Position numbers and translations under genes: made by a program | Assembly (NCBI RefSeq): GCF_011075055.1 | Contig: NC_058145.1 | Location: forward strand, 10,227,894-10,291,893 | DNA: 64,000 nucleotides | Reading direction: 5' to 3' | Source of the DNA: Mangifera indica | Lineage: Eukaryota; Streptophyta; Magnoliopsida; Sapindales; Anacardiaceae | Notes under the pieces: model-generated | What the model saw: only the letters and a program-made list of their open reading frames with translations | Told to the model about the DNA's origin: nothing | The model's database searches: none | Shown: positions 10,704 through 22,950 of the stretch, in pieces | Numbering within the stretch: position 1 is the first letter of the stretch | Layout: each line of letters starts with the position of its first letter

Positions 10704-11517
10704 AGCCTAGTTAATAAATACGCGTTTTATTTTCGTTCTCGTATTATTCATGTATTAAACACATTCAAAAAAGTTTTTGAACCCAAAATGTATTAAACAC
10801 GTATTTTATGCCATTCCTGTATTAAACATTAATTATACAATGTATTTTGCCCTTTTTTGAATTTTTGGCTAAACTTAAAGTATAAAATTGTTCCTTTTAT
10901 TTTTAATTATTTACAAAAATACTACTACCATTTAAAAAAAACCTATCAACATTTTTTTCATAATTCCCACCCTAATTTTGCATTTTCCTCTCTTGTGACT
11001 TGTACAAAGATTCATTCTGATCTAAAGTCTAAAATCCAAGTTGATTAATTTGTTTGTTTTTTCTAACTGACTGGTACGTTAGTTATTATATAAAAAATTT
11101 TGATCATGTATTATGTTATATTAGGTTTAATAGTTAATTAAATATTTTATATTTGAATTGTTATATTGATTTTCAATAGGAGATTCAGAAAAAGTATTAA
11201 AATTATTATGATATTATCGTATTTTTATAAACATATTATTGAAGTGTGTCGTATTAAACTTGTATATACATGTTTAGTACTCTTTCCATATGCAAATTTT
11301 AAAAATCCTTTTTTACAAATGCATTTTTCATTATTTGCCTAATTATACCCGTATAGTTCATGCACTCTTTTTTTCTCATTCTTGTGTTTACTAACTAGGC
11401 TAAAAAGTACTACAAGGTATTTTGTCCTGTATTTACTAACTAGGCTAATGAGTACTACAAGGTATTTTGTCCTGTATTTACTAACTAGGCTAATGAGTAC
11501 TACAAGGTATTTTGTTT
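10704..11517. other. AT-rich block interrupting the Ty3 integrase
   Basis: About 0.8 kb of very AT-rich DNA between two parts of a Ty3 integrase. The motif gtattaaac occurs at least four times (near 10,753, 10,788, 10,818 and 11,250). A 45-bp tandem repeat lies near its right end. I could not define target duplications or terminal repeats, so whether it is an insertion or a rearranged remnant is open. Open frames inside it have no recognisable product. Confidence 0.4.
11387..11517. repeat. 45-bp tandem repeat, about 2.9 units
   Basis: Units begin at 11,387, 11,432 and 11,477, each starting tttactaactaggcta and containing gtactacaaggtattttgt. The first unit has aaa where the others have atg. 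The period is a multiple of three, so open frames run through it on both strands, but no protein family is suggested. Confidence 0.9.
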
Positions 11518-11790
11518 TAAATAATAAATTTTGGTGGAGAAACATAAAGAATGATATTGTTGGGTGGTTTTTGCAAGACCACTTAGTGTTGATAGAGTTT
11601 GATTACAATAACTATTTGATAGCGTTGCTAATTGTTATTATGTTGATTTTTAATTCCTTTATGTTGCATGAAAATTTAATTCAATCTAATGAAATTATTT
11701 ATCTTTCTATGCTTAGGAAGCTTGGAACATATTCAAAGCTAAGTTTAGGCCAAAAAGACTTAAAGTGTAGCAAATTTACCAGTCAATAAA
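11518..11790 (+). pseudogene. Ty3/gypsy integrase remnant
   Basis: The frame reads KFWWRNIKNDIVGWF, resembling the integrase zinc-finger end of Ty3 elements. It passes directly to DHLVLIEFDYNN, resembling a segment that lies far downstream in intact integrases, so the DDE core is deleted. Probably the tail of the fragment that starts at 7743. A purine-rich AGAAAGGGGGTGA at 11,905-11,917, followed by TGTTAGCTAG at 11,919, looks like a polypurine tract and LTR start. Confidence 0.55.
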
Positions 11791-11918
11791 ATTCGTGATG
11801 CTGACTAGGGGTGGACACATGAAATAACAAGAACATATTTTGAAATTTAAATTTTGAATTCCAAATCAGCTAAAATATTCTTAAAAAGTCAAACTTTATT
11901 TTTTAGAAAGGGGGTGAT

Positions 11919-12156
11919 TGTTAGCTAGAAAAAGGGAAATATTATTTTTTGATAAATAAAGGATATATACAAGGGAGAGACTGAATTTGTGGGGGGATAT
12001 ATATATATATATATATATTTCTTTTATTAGGTAGAGGGAATTGAATTTTAATTTCTGGTTTTATCTTATCTTAAAAAAGGGGAGATCTGAGCATGACTTA
12101 CAGTGGCTGAATATTTTCTCTTGGTTGGAGGGATTTGAACCCACTGAACTACAAGG
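11919..12156 (+). mobile_element. Probable truncated 3' LTR of a Ty3 element
   Basis: Begins TGTTAGCTAG directly after a polypurine tract, as a 3' LTR should. Contains an AT microsatellite at about 11,997-12,020. Its right limit and its boundary with the next LTR-like block are not defined, and no matching 5' LTR was found in the window. Confidence 0.4.
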
Positions 12157-12849
12157 ATTGTGAGATTTTTATTCTTTAATACATTTTTTTAATTATTCAA
12201 GTATTGATTATTTTTTTGAATTATTTATTATAATTGTATTGGTTGATTGCTAAAGTGTGCGATTAGTTTATCGATTAACATAATCTACTGCTTGTTTAGG
12301 TGTTGAATCCCTAATTGTTCAATCCATCTAATCGAAGTGGCAACTGAGATTTATTGTTTGCTGCATCAAGAACTGTAATTCCTAGGGAAAATATTCAGTT
12401 AGATTAATGTCTTGTTTCATTGGTCTTTTTAAATCTTAATGCTGTTGACTGATTAAATTCGAGATCGTATCTAAGTTGTTAATCAATAAAGGTAACTGAA
12501 ATACATGTTTTTGGTTAACTAATCATAAAGAAAGACAGGTAATTAAAACCACAACGAATATTTGAATAATTAATTTGATACTCTTGGGTGTTGATGATCA
12601 ATCGTAGATTCAATGGTGGATGTAATTGTAGACCAAGGTTTATTTAATTGATTATTTATTTTAGATTATTTTACTGAATCTCATTTATTGCTTTTAACTA
12701 CAATTCGTATTCAATTCAAAAGCCCCCTAGTTTCATTGCTTTGTGAGATAAGTAACGACTTACTAAACTCTTCGAGGGAACGATCCCTACTTTCCTATAC
12801 TATATTTTTGTTATAGAAATTTAGGATTTTAATTTGGGTGTAGATGACA
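12157..12849 (+). mobile_element. 5' LTR end of Athila/Tat-like element
   Basis: AT-rich DNA ending ...GATGACA 13 bp before a primer-binding site, as expected for the 3' part of a 5' LTR. Contains agatcgtatctaa and a cgagggaacgatccctac-type stretch. A short match (agatcgtatct) also occurs in the solo LTR at 55,414. The left end is not defined. No 3' LTR partner was found downstream of the pol region. Confidence 0.6.
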
Positions 12850-12862
12850 AAACTGTCAAATT

Positions 12863-12882
12863 TTGGCACTCTTGCTGGGGAG
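12863..12882 (+). other. Primer-binding site of the Athila-like element
   Basis: TTGGCACTCTTGCTGGGGAG closely resembles the TGGCGCCGTTGCCGGGGA primer-binding site of Athila/Tat/Ogre elements, with a few transitions. It lies just downstream of the LTR end and 147 bp before the gag start. Confidence 0.75.
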
Positions 12883-13028
12883 TTTTTAGGTTGTATTTTT
12901 TTATGCGATCTTCGAAGTAAGTTGATTTACAATTTGATTTAGAGATTGAAAAAATTGCAAAAAGGTTAAGAAAAGAAGTAAAAAGGAGATTGCAAGTACA
13001 CATATCTGCTCACGAAACAAAATAATAC

Positions 13029-14200
13029 ATGGCTGAGAATCGAACTTTAAGAGAGCTTGTCGCTCCAGATTTGAACCAGCAACCTCATTACATTTATTTT
13101 CCTAACTTAGATGCTAATACTATTTTTGAGTTAAAATCTAGACTGATCCATGTTTTTCCAACATTTCATGGATCTGTAGGTGAAGATCCTCATAAACATC
13201 TTAAAGAATTCCATGTAGTGTGCACAGGCATGAGACCAAATGAAGTGACTAAAGAACAAATTAAGATACATGTCTTCCTGTTTTCTTTGAAAGATAATAT
13301 GCAAGACTGGTTTTATTACCTGCCTGCTGGAAGCATCGCCACTTGGCATGAGATGAAAAACTGTTTTTGGATAAGTGTTTTCCAACCTTAAGAGCTATTA
13401 GCATTAGGAAAGAAATTTGTGGCATGAGGTAGCGTAGTAGAGAGTCTTGACACGAGTATTAAGAGTGTTTTAAAAAACTCTGTGTAAGCTATCTGTACTA
13501 CTAAATTAGTGACCAACTTTTAATTCAATACTTCTACGAAAGACTTCTATCAACTGATAGGAATATAATTGATACAGCTAGTGGTGGAGCATTAACTAAC
13601 AAAACACCTGAGGCAGCTCGAAATTTAATTGTAAACATGACATTGAATTTGCAACAATTCGGGATCAGATTAGACCATTCATCTTGGCATGTTAATGAGG
13701 CAGATGTCTCTTTTATTGAAAGATGACTTGATGATCTAACTTTTCTTATACGTCAGATGGTTGTAGGAAAAATAGGGGTAACAAAGGTTTGTAGAATTTA
13801 TTCAGTTGTGGGGCATTCAACTGATATGTGCCCAATGTTTCAAGAGGAATCTTTTGAACAAGCTAATGCACTAAGTGGATTTTTGGGACAGCCATAACAA
13901 TATTATAATCCTTATTCAAATACCTATAACCTAGGTTGGAAGGACCATCCTAATCTCTGTTATAGGAATACATATGCAAATCAGCCTTCGAGCAACTTTT
14001 AGCTATACTAGTAACCTTACATTCCTAGATAGCAACTAGCTCAAAATTTTGATTCAAGTACGTCTCTTGAAAACATTGTTAAAACTTTAGCTACTAACAC
14101 TGTGAAATTTTAGCAAGAGATGAGAACCGATATTCAAAGTTTGGAAAATCAAATGAGTCAAATGGTTACTGCAATCAGCTAGTTAGAGGCATAAAATTTG
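13029..14200 (+). pseudogene. Athila-like gag, broken
   Basis: The first 120 codons are open and carry the conserved gag N-terminus of this lineage (APDLNQQP, GEDPHKHLKEFHVVC, LKDNMQDWFYYLP). A stop follows at about 13,389, with further stops and frame changes after it. A nucleocapsid-like piece near 13,780-13,850 (VGHSTDMCP) has lost part of the CCHC zinc knuckle. Structural protein remnant, non-functional. Confidence 0.8.
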
Positions 14201-14221
14201 AGTAAGTTGTTATCCTAAACT

Positions 14222-15174
14222 ATGGTGAACCCAAAGGAGAATGCTAGTGTAATAGTGTTGAAGAGTGGAAAAGAGTTAGAGATGCCAATTAAGGCACCAC
14301 CTACACCAACACAGCAAGAAGAAAAAGATAAAGTGGCAGAAAATAGTTCTCTAGACAAGAATGCAGTGACAGGTAAATATCCTTCTTCAGGTAAATATAA
14401 ACCTATTCCTCTTTTCCTTGAAGCTTTACAGATAATCGAAAGTATAAACACAATGCAGATTTATATGAAACCTTTCAAAAATACAAAGTCAATATCCCAT
14501 TTTTTGATGCAATCAAATAAGTGCCTTGTTATGCTAAATTTTTGAAGGAGCTATATACAACAAAGAGAAAGCAAAGGCTCAAAAGGTGTGAAAAAATAAA
14601 GGTAAGAGAGAATGTTTCAGTTATAATTCAAAAAAGTCTTCCAGAAAAATGCAATGACCTAGGTATGTTTTACATCTTTTGCACAATATGTGGCACTAGA
14701 ATTGACAAGGCCACGTTAGATTTAGGAGCGTCTATTAATGTCATGCCATATTCAATATATTCTACTCTTAATCTTGGACCGTTGGAAAAAAATGGTATAA
14801 TGATTCAGTTAGCTGACAGATCAAATACCTACCCTAAGGGGTTGATTGAAGATATTCTTGTTCAAGTTAATGACAAACTTATTTTTCCTACTAACTTTTA
14901 TGTTCTTGACATGAAAAATAATGATCAATCAACACCTATTCTGTTAGCGAGACCTTTTCTTAAAAATGCTAAAACAAAAATTGATGTTTATAAAGACACA
15001 CTAACCATGGAGTTTGATGGTGATGCTATTCAATTCAACATTTATGATATGATGAAATATCCTAATGTTGATTTTCCTATTTATTCAGTTGATTTAACTG
15101 ACTCTTTAGTGCATGATGTTTTTGAACTTGATAACGAAGGTGAACTAGAAATGGTCAACTGTGAGCATTTTTAA
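14222..15174 (+). pseudogene. Athila-like gag end and aspartic protease
   Basis: Two overlapping open stretches. The second, from 14,521 (217 codons), contains the retropepsin-like motif DLGASINVMP, then PLEKNGIMIQLADRS, then ILLARPFLKNAKTKIDV, all typical of the Athila/Tat protease. The active-site Asp is retained, but a stop at 15,172 and the broken gag upstream prevent a full polyprotein. Confidence 0.82.
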
Positions 15175-15179
15175 AAAAA

Positions 15180-16890
15180 AAGTGATGAACTTAAATTAAA
15201 TTTTGATTTTTAGGATATAGTAGTAGAAATGAATGAGTTTATGGAATTGAAAAATTCAGGTAATGTGTCTTATATTGAGCTACCAGCGTCTAACGAAAGA
15301 CTTATACCTTTTATATTGTAGACACTAGTGTTAGAACTGAAATCTTATCCAAATCACCTCAAATACGTGTGCCTTGGAGATGGGGAACCATAACCAATGA
15401 TCATTTTAAGTAAGTTAAATAAAGAGCAAGAAGAAAAATTAGTACAAATTCTGAAGAGGCACAAAATAACCATAGGATGAACCATTACTAATATTAAAAG
15501 AATCAACCCCTCTACCTGTATGTATCATATTTTACTTGAAGAAAGAGCTAGACCAATTCGATAAACACAAAAGAGGCTGAACCCGCCCATGATGGAAGTG
15601 GTAAAGAAGGAGATTCTTAAGTTGCTTCAAGCTGGAGTGATTTATCTAATTTCAGACAGTGAATGGGTCAACTCGTTCAAGTTGTATAGAAGAAGACTGG
15701 TATCACAGTGGTAAAATATTAAAACAATGAATTGGTAACCACCCGAGTACAAAATAAGTGGTGGGTTTGTATAGATTATAGGAAATTAAATATTGTAACC
15801 TATAAAAATAATTTTCCTTTACTGTTTATTGATCAGATGTTGGAAAGGCTAATTGGCCGAACTTACTACTGTTTTCTAGATGACTTTGAAAGTTATTTTC
15901 ATATTGCAATTGCTTTGAAAGATAAAGAAAAGACGACTTTCACATACCTATTTGAAACCTTTGCATATCGACGAATGCCATTCAGAGGATATAACATGCC
16001 AACCATTTTTCAAAGATATATGGTTAGTATATTTTCAAATTATGTTGAACACATTATAGAAATTTTCATGGATGATTTTACCGTTCATGAGGATTTATTC
16101 AATAATTATTTACATAATCTAGCACTTGTTTTGCAAAGATGCATTGAAACTAACCTTGTTTTAAATTTTGAAAAATGTCATTTTATGGTTGAGCAAGGTA
16201 TAGTTTTGGGACATGTAGTTTCAACTAGGGGTATAAAGGTAGATAAGGCTAAAATTGATATTATTCAATCTCTGCCTTACCCCGCTAGTATGCAGGAAGT
16301 TCGTTCTTTTCTCGACCATGCAAGTTTTTACTGACACTTTATTAAAGATTTTTCTCATATTGCATTGCCATTATGTAAGTTGTTGTAACAAGATGTGGCT
16401 TTTGAGTTTGATGAAGGGTGTAAGAATGCATTTGACAAGTTGAAGTAGCTGCTGACCTCGGCTCCAATTATCTAGCCACTTGATTGGAATCTTCCATTTG
16501 AGATAATATGTGACACGAATGATCATGTTGTAAGAGCCGTTTTAAGCCAATGAATTGGAAGGGCACCACATGGTATATATTATACCTCAATGACATTGAA
16601 TGATGCACAGAAAAATTATTTGACCACTAAAAAAGAACTCCTAGTTATTGTTATTGCATTGGAAAATTTTCGTTCTTATTTATTGAGTACCAAGGTTGTT
16701 ATTTACTCTGATCATACAACCCTTAGATATTTGATAACAAAGAAAGAGCCGAAACTAAGGCTTTCAAGGTGGATTCTTCTACCAAGTGAATTTGACTTGG
16801 AGATCAAAGATAAAAATAGAGTAGAGAATCGTGTTGCTGATCATTTAAGTCACCTGGTTCATGTGAAAAACGAGCAAAATTTGTAATCGC
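15180..16890 (+). pseudogene. Athila-like reverse transcriptase and RNase H
   Basis: RT motifs run from CIDYRKLN (about 15,768) through the catalytic FMDDF (about 16,067-16,081) to LGHVVSTRGIKVD. The frame then shifts near 16,330. RNase H resumes at 16,590-16,886, with YLTTKKELLVIVIALENF, TKVVIYSDHTTLRYL and a final VADHLSHL. There are several stops between 15,180 and 15,730 and again at 16,335-16,590. Non-functional. Confidence 0.85.
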
Positions 16891-18310
16891 AATTCCTTTA
16901 TGAACATTTATTTTTAGCAAGTTGCAGGTTGCCCTGATATGTGAATATTGTGAATTATTTAGCTACTAACATATTGCCAGTTGGGTTGTCTAAGGCTTAA
17001 AGAGACAAACTGAAAAATGACACAAAGTATTACGTATAGGATGACCTGTATTTATGGAAGCATGTGCTAATCAGGTTATAAGAAGGTGTATACCCAAAAC
17101 TAAAATTTCTTCTATTATTACCTTCTACCATTCATATGCCTGTGGAGGCCATTTTGGAGCTAGAAGGACAACATGAAAAATTCTAGATTATAGGTTTTTT
17201 TGGCTATCTTTATTTGAGACTCATATTATTTTTGCAAATCTTGTGAACGTTACCAGGAAATAGGAAATATTTCATAGAAAAATGAGACGCTTCAAACTCC
17301 AATTTTAGTTTACGAAATTTTTTATGTTTGGGTTATTGATTTCATAAGACCTTTTCCAGCCTTTTTTGGTTACATTTACATTTTATTAGCTATTGATTAT
17401 GTCTCAAAATGGGTAGAAGCAATCGCTACCCAAATTGATAACTCTAAAGTTGTTTCAGGTTTCCTTAAATCTGATATATTTAATAGGTTTGACATTTCGA
17501 AAGCTCTAATTAGCAATCAAAGGAAGCATTTTTATAACCAAACAGTAGAGGCATTGTTGAAAAAATATGGTATAACACATAAGGTTGCTACATCTTATCA
17601 TCTGCAAACTAGCAGACAAGTTGAGGTTTCAAACCGAGAGATTAGATCCATCATTGAGAAAACTATTGGCCCAACTAGAAAAGATTGGAGTTTGCACTTA
17701 GATTATGAATTATGGGCATATAAAATAGCGTACAAAACACTAATCAGTATGTCGTTGTATAGGCTTGTATTTAGAAAGCCCTACCATCTTCCAATTGAAT
17801 TAGAGTATAAAACATATTGGGCTGTTAAGCAATGTAATATGAACTTAGATGAGAGTGGCGAACATAGGAGATTACAACTACAAGAATTAGAAGCATATTT
17901 GCAATGATATATACAAAAGCTCGAGAATTTATAAGGAGAAAACAAAAACATTTCGTGACATAATGATTTCTAGAAAAGAATTTTCAATTAGCCAAAAAGT
18001 TCTCTCTTATCATTTAAAACTTCAGTTGTTTATAGGTAAATTACGATCCCATTGGATTAGACCTTTTGTTGTTATAATGTTTCTCTTCATAGTGCAATAG
18101 AAATTCAGAGCTCAACAACTTTGAAAGTGTTCAGAGTTAATGGTCACAGACTCAAACCTTTTTATGAAGGATTACTAGTAGAAAATATAGAAGAATTTGA
18201 GTTGAGAGTTCCCATCTACATTGATTAATAAACGGAGGCAGTACGTCAAGCCAACGATAGAAAACAAAGGCGCTACTTGGGAGGCAACCCAAACTTTCAA
18301 TCTTATTTGA
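16891..18310 (+). pseudogene. Athila-like integrase and 3' pol tail
   Basis: Degenerate integrase: VWVIDFIRPFP-like and LAIDYVSKWVEAIAT near 17,330-17,430, then an open stretch at 17,554-17,907 with GITHKVATSYHLQTSRQVEVSN (here split by substitutions from the usual HPQTNGQ). The pol tail includes FRVNGHRLKPFYEG-like sequence near 18,136 and the RRYLGGNPN-type tail near 18,270. The histidine-cysteine finger and first catalytic Asp are badly decayed. Confidence 0.8.
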
Positions 18311-19664
18311 TTTAATATCTCAATTTTGATTTTTATAGGTATTTGTTTTTAAATTTCAGTTTACGTACCTAAATTTTAGCTTTAGGATTTTTAATGTTTA
18401 ATTGGTGATTATTTTTATGCTTCTGGATTAGGTTCGTTTTAATTAATTTTTTTCCACTATTGAGTCATCTTCTTCCTTTTGCCTAGGTTTCAGTTGGCCT
18501 GTAAAGGAGCTCAAAAACACCAAGGAGATAGCTTCAAAGTCAAACTTGGCGCAAGGAAAAAATCTAAGAACCAAACCTTATAGTCAACAAATTGCAAAAT
18601 GACTAATAAACTCCCATATGGAAATTGAATTTTTTATCCGTCATTTTCAAAATTTCAACTTAGTTTCCGTTGACTATCTAGCCAAAAATTTGATAGCAAA
18701 CCCATTACATTCACCCTCTAAACCTTACAAGGAGAGTTTCACAACCATTTTCTTCATCTTCTTAGTCATATTAGTTTGTCATTGCACTTTGTCACCATTT
18801 TTACCTTTTGTTTTCGTCGTTTAGTATGCTTTTCGAAGTTTTTAGTTAAAACGGAAAAAAAGGTTGGCATTAATATCCTATTGCAATCATCTTACATATT
18901 TATGCTAAAATAATGTGTTAATGATTATTTTGGGTTTATGTTTGAAAGATTTCTTTTGGGTTTCAAGATGAAAATTATGACTTTTATGATTGTTTAAATG
19001 ACTGAGTGGTGAGTTTGTTTTGGTTTCTTGGAGTTTAAAATAGTTTAAGTTGATTTGAAATGAATAGATTAATTTGATTTTTGGTTTGGAAATTGAAGTT
19101 TAGAGTATACACTAAACTTTGAAGAACGTTTGACATTTATGCCAAACTCTGAAATGAGGAGGTTAGTGTTATAAATAAAAGCTCAAAGGTTTTATAATGA
19201 TTTTTCATGTAATGTTAGAATGTATAAATTTTGGTGTATCTGAAAATATTATAAACTAAGGGAGCTAAATGAAATTTTTTATATTGTAATTAACCAAAAA
19301 AACAAATAAAAAAAACCCAATATTTCGCACTAAATTTCGATGAAAGTTTGACATATATAAAAAACTTTAAATATAGGTGTAATACCCACAAGTGCATAGC
19401 AAGATTATTTTTGTCTTTTTATGTTATTTTGAGGTTATGTTGATTTTGAATAAGTTTATAAATTGGCTAAGTATTTATGTATAGAAATTTAAGTTACTAA
19501 ACGATTGTCCATAGAGGGTGTCTATTCAGGTTGTGCCAATTTGATAGAATGGATAACATGTTATGTAAGATTATTTAATAAATGAATAATCATTGTGGCA
19601 TTTGTCATATTTTAAAATCTGTATAAGGAGTTACATTACAAATGATAGAGATTTTCCTATGATC
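18311..19664. other. Unassigned DNA downstream of the Athila-like pol
   Basis: Intact Athila elements carry an env-like region and a 3' LTR here. I see neither clearly. A 68-codon open frame at 18,618-18,824 is hydrophobic at its end but unsupported. A segment near 19,255-19,280 (ctaaatgaaattttttatat) resembles 7550-7580, so part of this belongs to the same repeat family as the 7.1-7.6 kb region. Confidence 0.35.
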
Positions 19665-20029
19665 TTTAAACACAGAAACATTGATTCTTGATTTTCCAAT
19701 GTCCAGAGGCATTTTTTGGCTAGTAAGAGGCAAAGTTTCAACATCAAACCTTTCAAGCAGAAACCAAGTAAGTAGCTAGGTGATTTTGGTTTATGTTTGG
19801 CTGAAAATTTTATGAATAATCATTCTAAATTTGTTGATAGATCATATCTATAGATTATGTTTTGCAATTACAAAGAATGTGTTAGAAGATATGATTTAAT
19901 TGTGGATATAATCATGTATAAATAGAGAAATATGCATGAACATGTTAAAAGTTCTATGATATGTTGTATTGCATAGCCTATCAGATGAATGAAAATATAA
20001 GCTAGTAGTTTCAAGGTATCAAATACTTA
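19665..20029 (-). repeat. Right arm of the dispersed inverted repeat
   Basis: Its reverse complement matches 7122-7475, with gaps. It ends exactly where the LTR-like sequence at 20,030 begins, suggesting that the retroelement with that LTR inserted next to, or into, this repeat. Confidence 0.65.
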
Positions 20030-21044
20030 TTTCACACCTATAATGATCAAAGTTGAGTAGGTGCATTAGGTTGGCACACTAGACTCAAAGACAAGCCTAG
20101 AAGTGGCATGGCTAGACATCCTTAGATAGTGTGCCAAAATTGTTGCCAGTATAGACAACCGAGGATTTAAGGAGCGATAGAAGTTTCTTGGAATGTCATT
20201 TGATATGACTGGTAGTGAGGGAAGCCAGGCAAAAACATGTAAGGTGACATTGAATAAGTGTGTGAATAAGCACACGTGTAGGGGTGTAAAAGCAAGTGGA
20301 ATAGAAACAATACACAACCTAAAGGAACGACACAAATGTGAGAGACAAGTGCCAAATTGTTGCAACAAGCTTTGAAGAAGGCAAAAAGATCTAGGAAGCT
20401 CAAGTGACAAGGAAAGTCAGTAGCATGACACAAAAAGAAGACTTTGCATGTAGATACGTCACTATTGTGTACGTGCAAGTGAGGTAAAATAAGCATGAGA
20501 CATAAGCAGGGAATGTTTGGCTATGACAATATAGTTGGGAAAGGTTAGAAAAATGAGACATGATACTGGTCAATTGATGAGCTCACAACACTGGAGAATG
20601 TGTTAGACTAAAGAACAAGCAATGTGGTTGATATGTAATAAGCATTGGAGGGTGAGCAATGGTTACGAAAATGAGGCTCAATAAGTGGTTGCATGAAAAG
20701 TTATGACATGGAAGTTATTTGGACAAATGATAGAATTTTTCTTAGGGTAGTTGGATTTGTCTAAACTTCTAGTTTAAATGTTTGAATTCAAATTGTAAAC
20801 TGGCCAAACCGAATGTAATTGTCGACTTTATATATAAAAGGGGTAGGTTTGTGTGCAATTTCTTGTTAGTAATAATAAGTGATTTTTAAACATTAATATG
20901 AGTGTTAATATATGTTTAAGTTATTAATAATAAGGCTGGATGTGTTGTGTCGTTAAAACAATGTGTGTGATAATGTTGTTAAATGTGTGAAGTGTCTACG
21001 ATAACTGTATGTAGTAGTCTATGTATATGTTCTTGATGAAATAA
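20030..21044 (+). mobile_element. Ty3 element LTR, copy A (5' side)
   Basis: Shares blocks with the LTRs at 23,850 and 47,459: aatgatcaaa near the start, tttaaatgtttgaattcaaattgtaaac in the middle (20,773-20,801), and gttcttgatgaaataa at the end. About 200 bp near 20,290-20,520 is present here and absent from the other two. Open frames here are non-coding artefacts. Orientation follows the gag that lies downstream. Confidence 0.75.
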
Positions 21045-21825
21045 AGTCTCCAAATTGTTCCTTAAACACTCCTTGCTATATTTGCTTGATAGGGATTGCA
21101 TTTGGTTTAAGAAAAAGTTTTTGTTTTTAGACTTGCTAAAGAGTTACTTTGCTTAGATAGTGATAGACCTCTAATTATCAAGACTTATCACAGGAAGGGC
21201 AGGAAAAGAAATTCCTCTCTAGTAGCTGAGATAGCAACGATCCAAAATAAGCATCACTAAGATAAAGCAAAGAAACTAGATGAGACTCATTAAGATAACT
21301 CAAAAGAAATAATTAATGCACATCAACAAAGCTATAAGACACATCCATAGGGTTGCTTAATTATAAAAGGAAAAGAAGGCAATGAAGGAGAGCATCATAG
21401 GAAACATAATTAATAGGGGTTTGCGGGCTTAGGCCTAAGGACATTGTTTACTATTCTTGGCAGTCCAATATATTGGTTTTGGTCTTTCTGGTTTAATTAA
21501 ATAAGCAATGTAATCTGCACATTATAATTCAATAAAAATAGCTTTTATTCAGTCATTATCATTTTGTCTATTACATACATCATTATTCCTATATTACATT
21601 CACATAAGAACAGATAATCACTCTTATTTCCAGCTTGTTGGCACTTAAGTCAGCTCTAGAAGATAGTAACATTCCTATAGAAGGCACTACTCTTAGTCTA
21701 GGTATGCATTAGATAACAACATTTTGCAAGGTGTGATAATTTGCTGAATCAAGTACCAAACTTGGTTGCATCATGAGGGAGCACTTTTGCTTAACTTTGC
21801 TTGGGAAAAATTACCCTCATGTAGC
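21045..21825 (+). mobile_element. Rest of LTR/leader before gag, possibly with a nested insert
   Basis: Lies between the LTR block shared with the other copies and the primer-binding site at 21,826. Part of it (about 21,330-21,610) has the look of a copia-type LTR, but I could not find its borders or target duplication. No gene was found. Confidence 0.35.
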
Positions 21826-21840
21826 TGGTATTAGAGTCAT
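21826..21840 (+). other. Primer-binding site, tRNA-Met type
   Basis: tggtattagagtcat resembles the TGGTATCAGAGCCAT primer-binding site for initiator tRNA-Met, with two transitions. It sits upstream of the gag homology, where a Ty3 primer site belongs. Confidence 0.55.
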
Positions 21841-21841
21841 T

Positions 21842-22950
21842 GCAAAGGAAAATCAGGTTTGCGAGAATTCAAGAGATAAGGTGATTGTTAGAGGAAATAC
21901 TGTACTTAATGAGCAGGTGTCGAAGTTAGAAATGTTGTTAGGTGCTCCATATAAATCTATTGAGGGAGGAGAGTCTTCTGATGTTATTGGGTGTATAACA
22001 CAACTAGATTTAAAAGTGTTTTCCATTGACAGTCCATGGTTGATGAAATCAATAACTTGCATAGGGAGAATTATGATATAGACCTGAAAATGATAGTGTT
22101 GTGTAAAGTAATTGACATCACAGATGACCGAGTTTAGAGGAGCCATTCTATGAAAATTCCAAAGCTAAAAACATTCAATGGAATCTAAAGTACCAGGGAA
22201 TTAGAAACTTTTGTATAGGACATGGAACCATGTTTTATAGCCATGCACATAGCTGAAATAAAAAAAGTAGAAATGACTAATATGTACTTGATTGGTGATG
22301 CTAAGCTTTGGTGGCGCACACAATCTAGGAAAGAAGAGAATGTTGGGAAAACAAAATTGAAATGAAGCAAACTTTTAAGAAAAAACTGAAATAGCAATTT
22401 TTATCATACAACACGAGCAAGTTTGTGCATGACGTACTGAAACGATTGAATCAAATGGGATTAGTGCATGAATATATGAAAGAGTTTAGTTCATTGTTAT
22501 TGGATATTCATAATACGTCTGAGGATGACAAGCTTTTCAATTTTATAATAGGACTGCAAAATTGGGCATATGCCAAGCTAAGGAGGCAGAGTGTGCGTAA
22601 CCAACAAAGTGCGATTGTTGCTATTGATGGTTTGCTCGATTATAAGGACTATAGGGATAGGAATGTGATAAAGTCCCAATGACATGAGACTAATGAAATG
22701 AACATAGGCAAGTTTGATAAATATATGAAAGATAGTTAGAACTTTGACTATAGAAAGAGAAAGTATGGCAAGAAGGTTGTTTTCAAATAAGGTGAAAATT
22801 CTAGGAGATATAGGGCATGTTTCATTTTTATGGTCTTTACTAGGTAGCAGAGTGTCCAAATAGGGAAAAAAAATAAATGACATTTCAATAGAGTAGAGGC
22901 TAGGCCAATAAACAGAAAAAGTTGCAATCATCAACCTTACCCAATTGTTG
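21842..22950 (+). pseudogene. Ty3/gypsy gag, broken
   Basis: Translated pieces match the Retrotrans_gag family in order: KHSMESKVPG region, then NMYLIGDAKLWWR near 22,280-22,315, then an open stretch at 22,425-22,682 with MGLVHEYMKEFSSLLLDI, DDKLFNFIIGLQNWA and a VAIDGLLDYKD end. Frameshifts and stops separate them. Particle structural protein remnant. Confidence 0.78.

Noticed and set aside
18618..18824. Env-like protein of the Athila-like element
   Set aside because: Only 68 codons with a hydrophobic end; no similarity I can defend and no splice or frame context.
20066..20496. Overlapping 109- and 114-codon frames on the minus strand
   Set aside because: They lie antisense within an LTR whose other copies do not keep the frames open.
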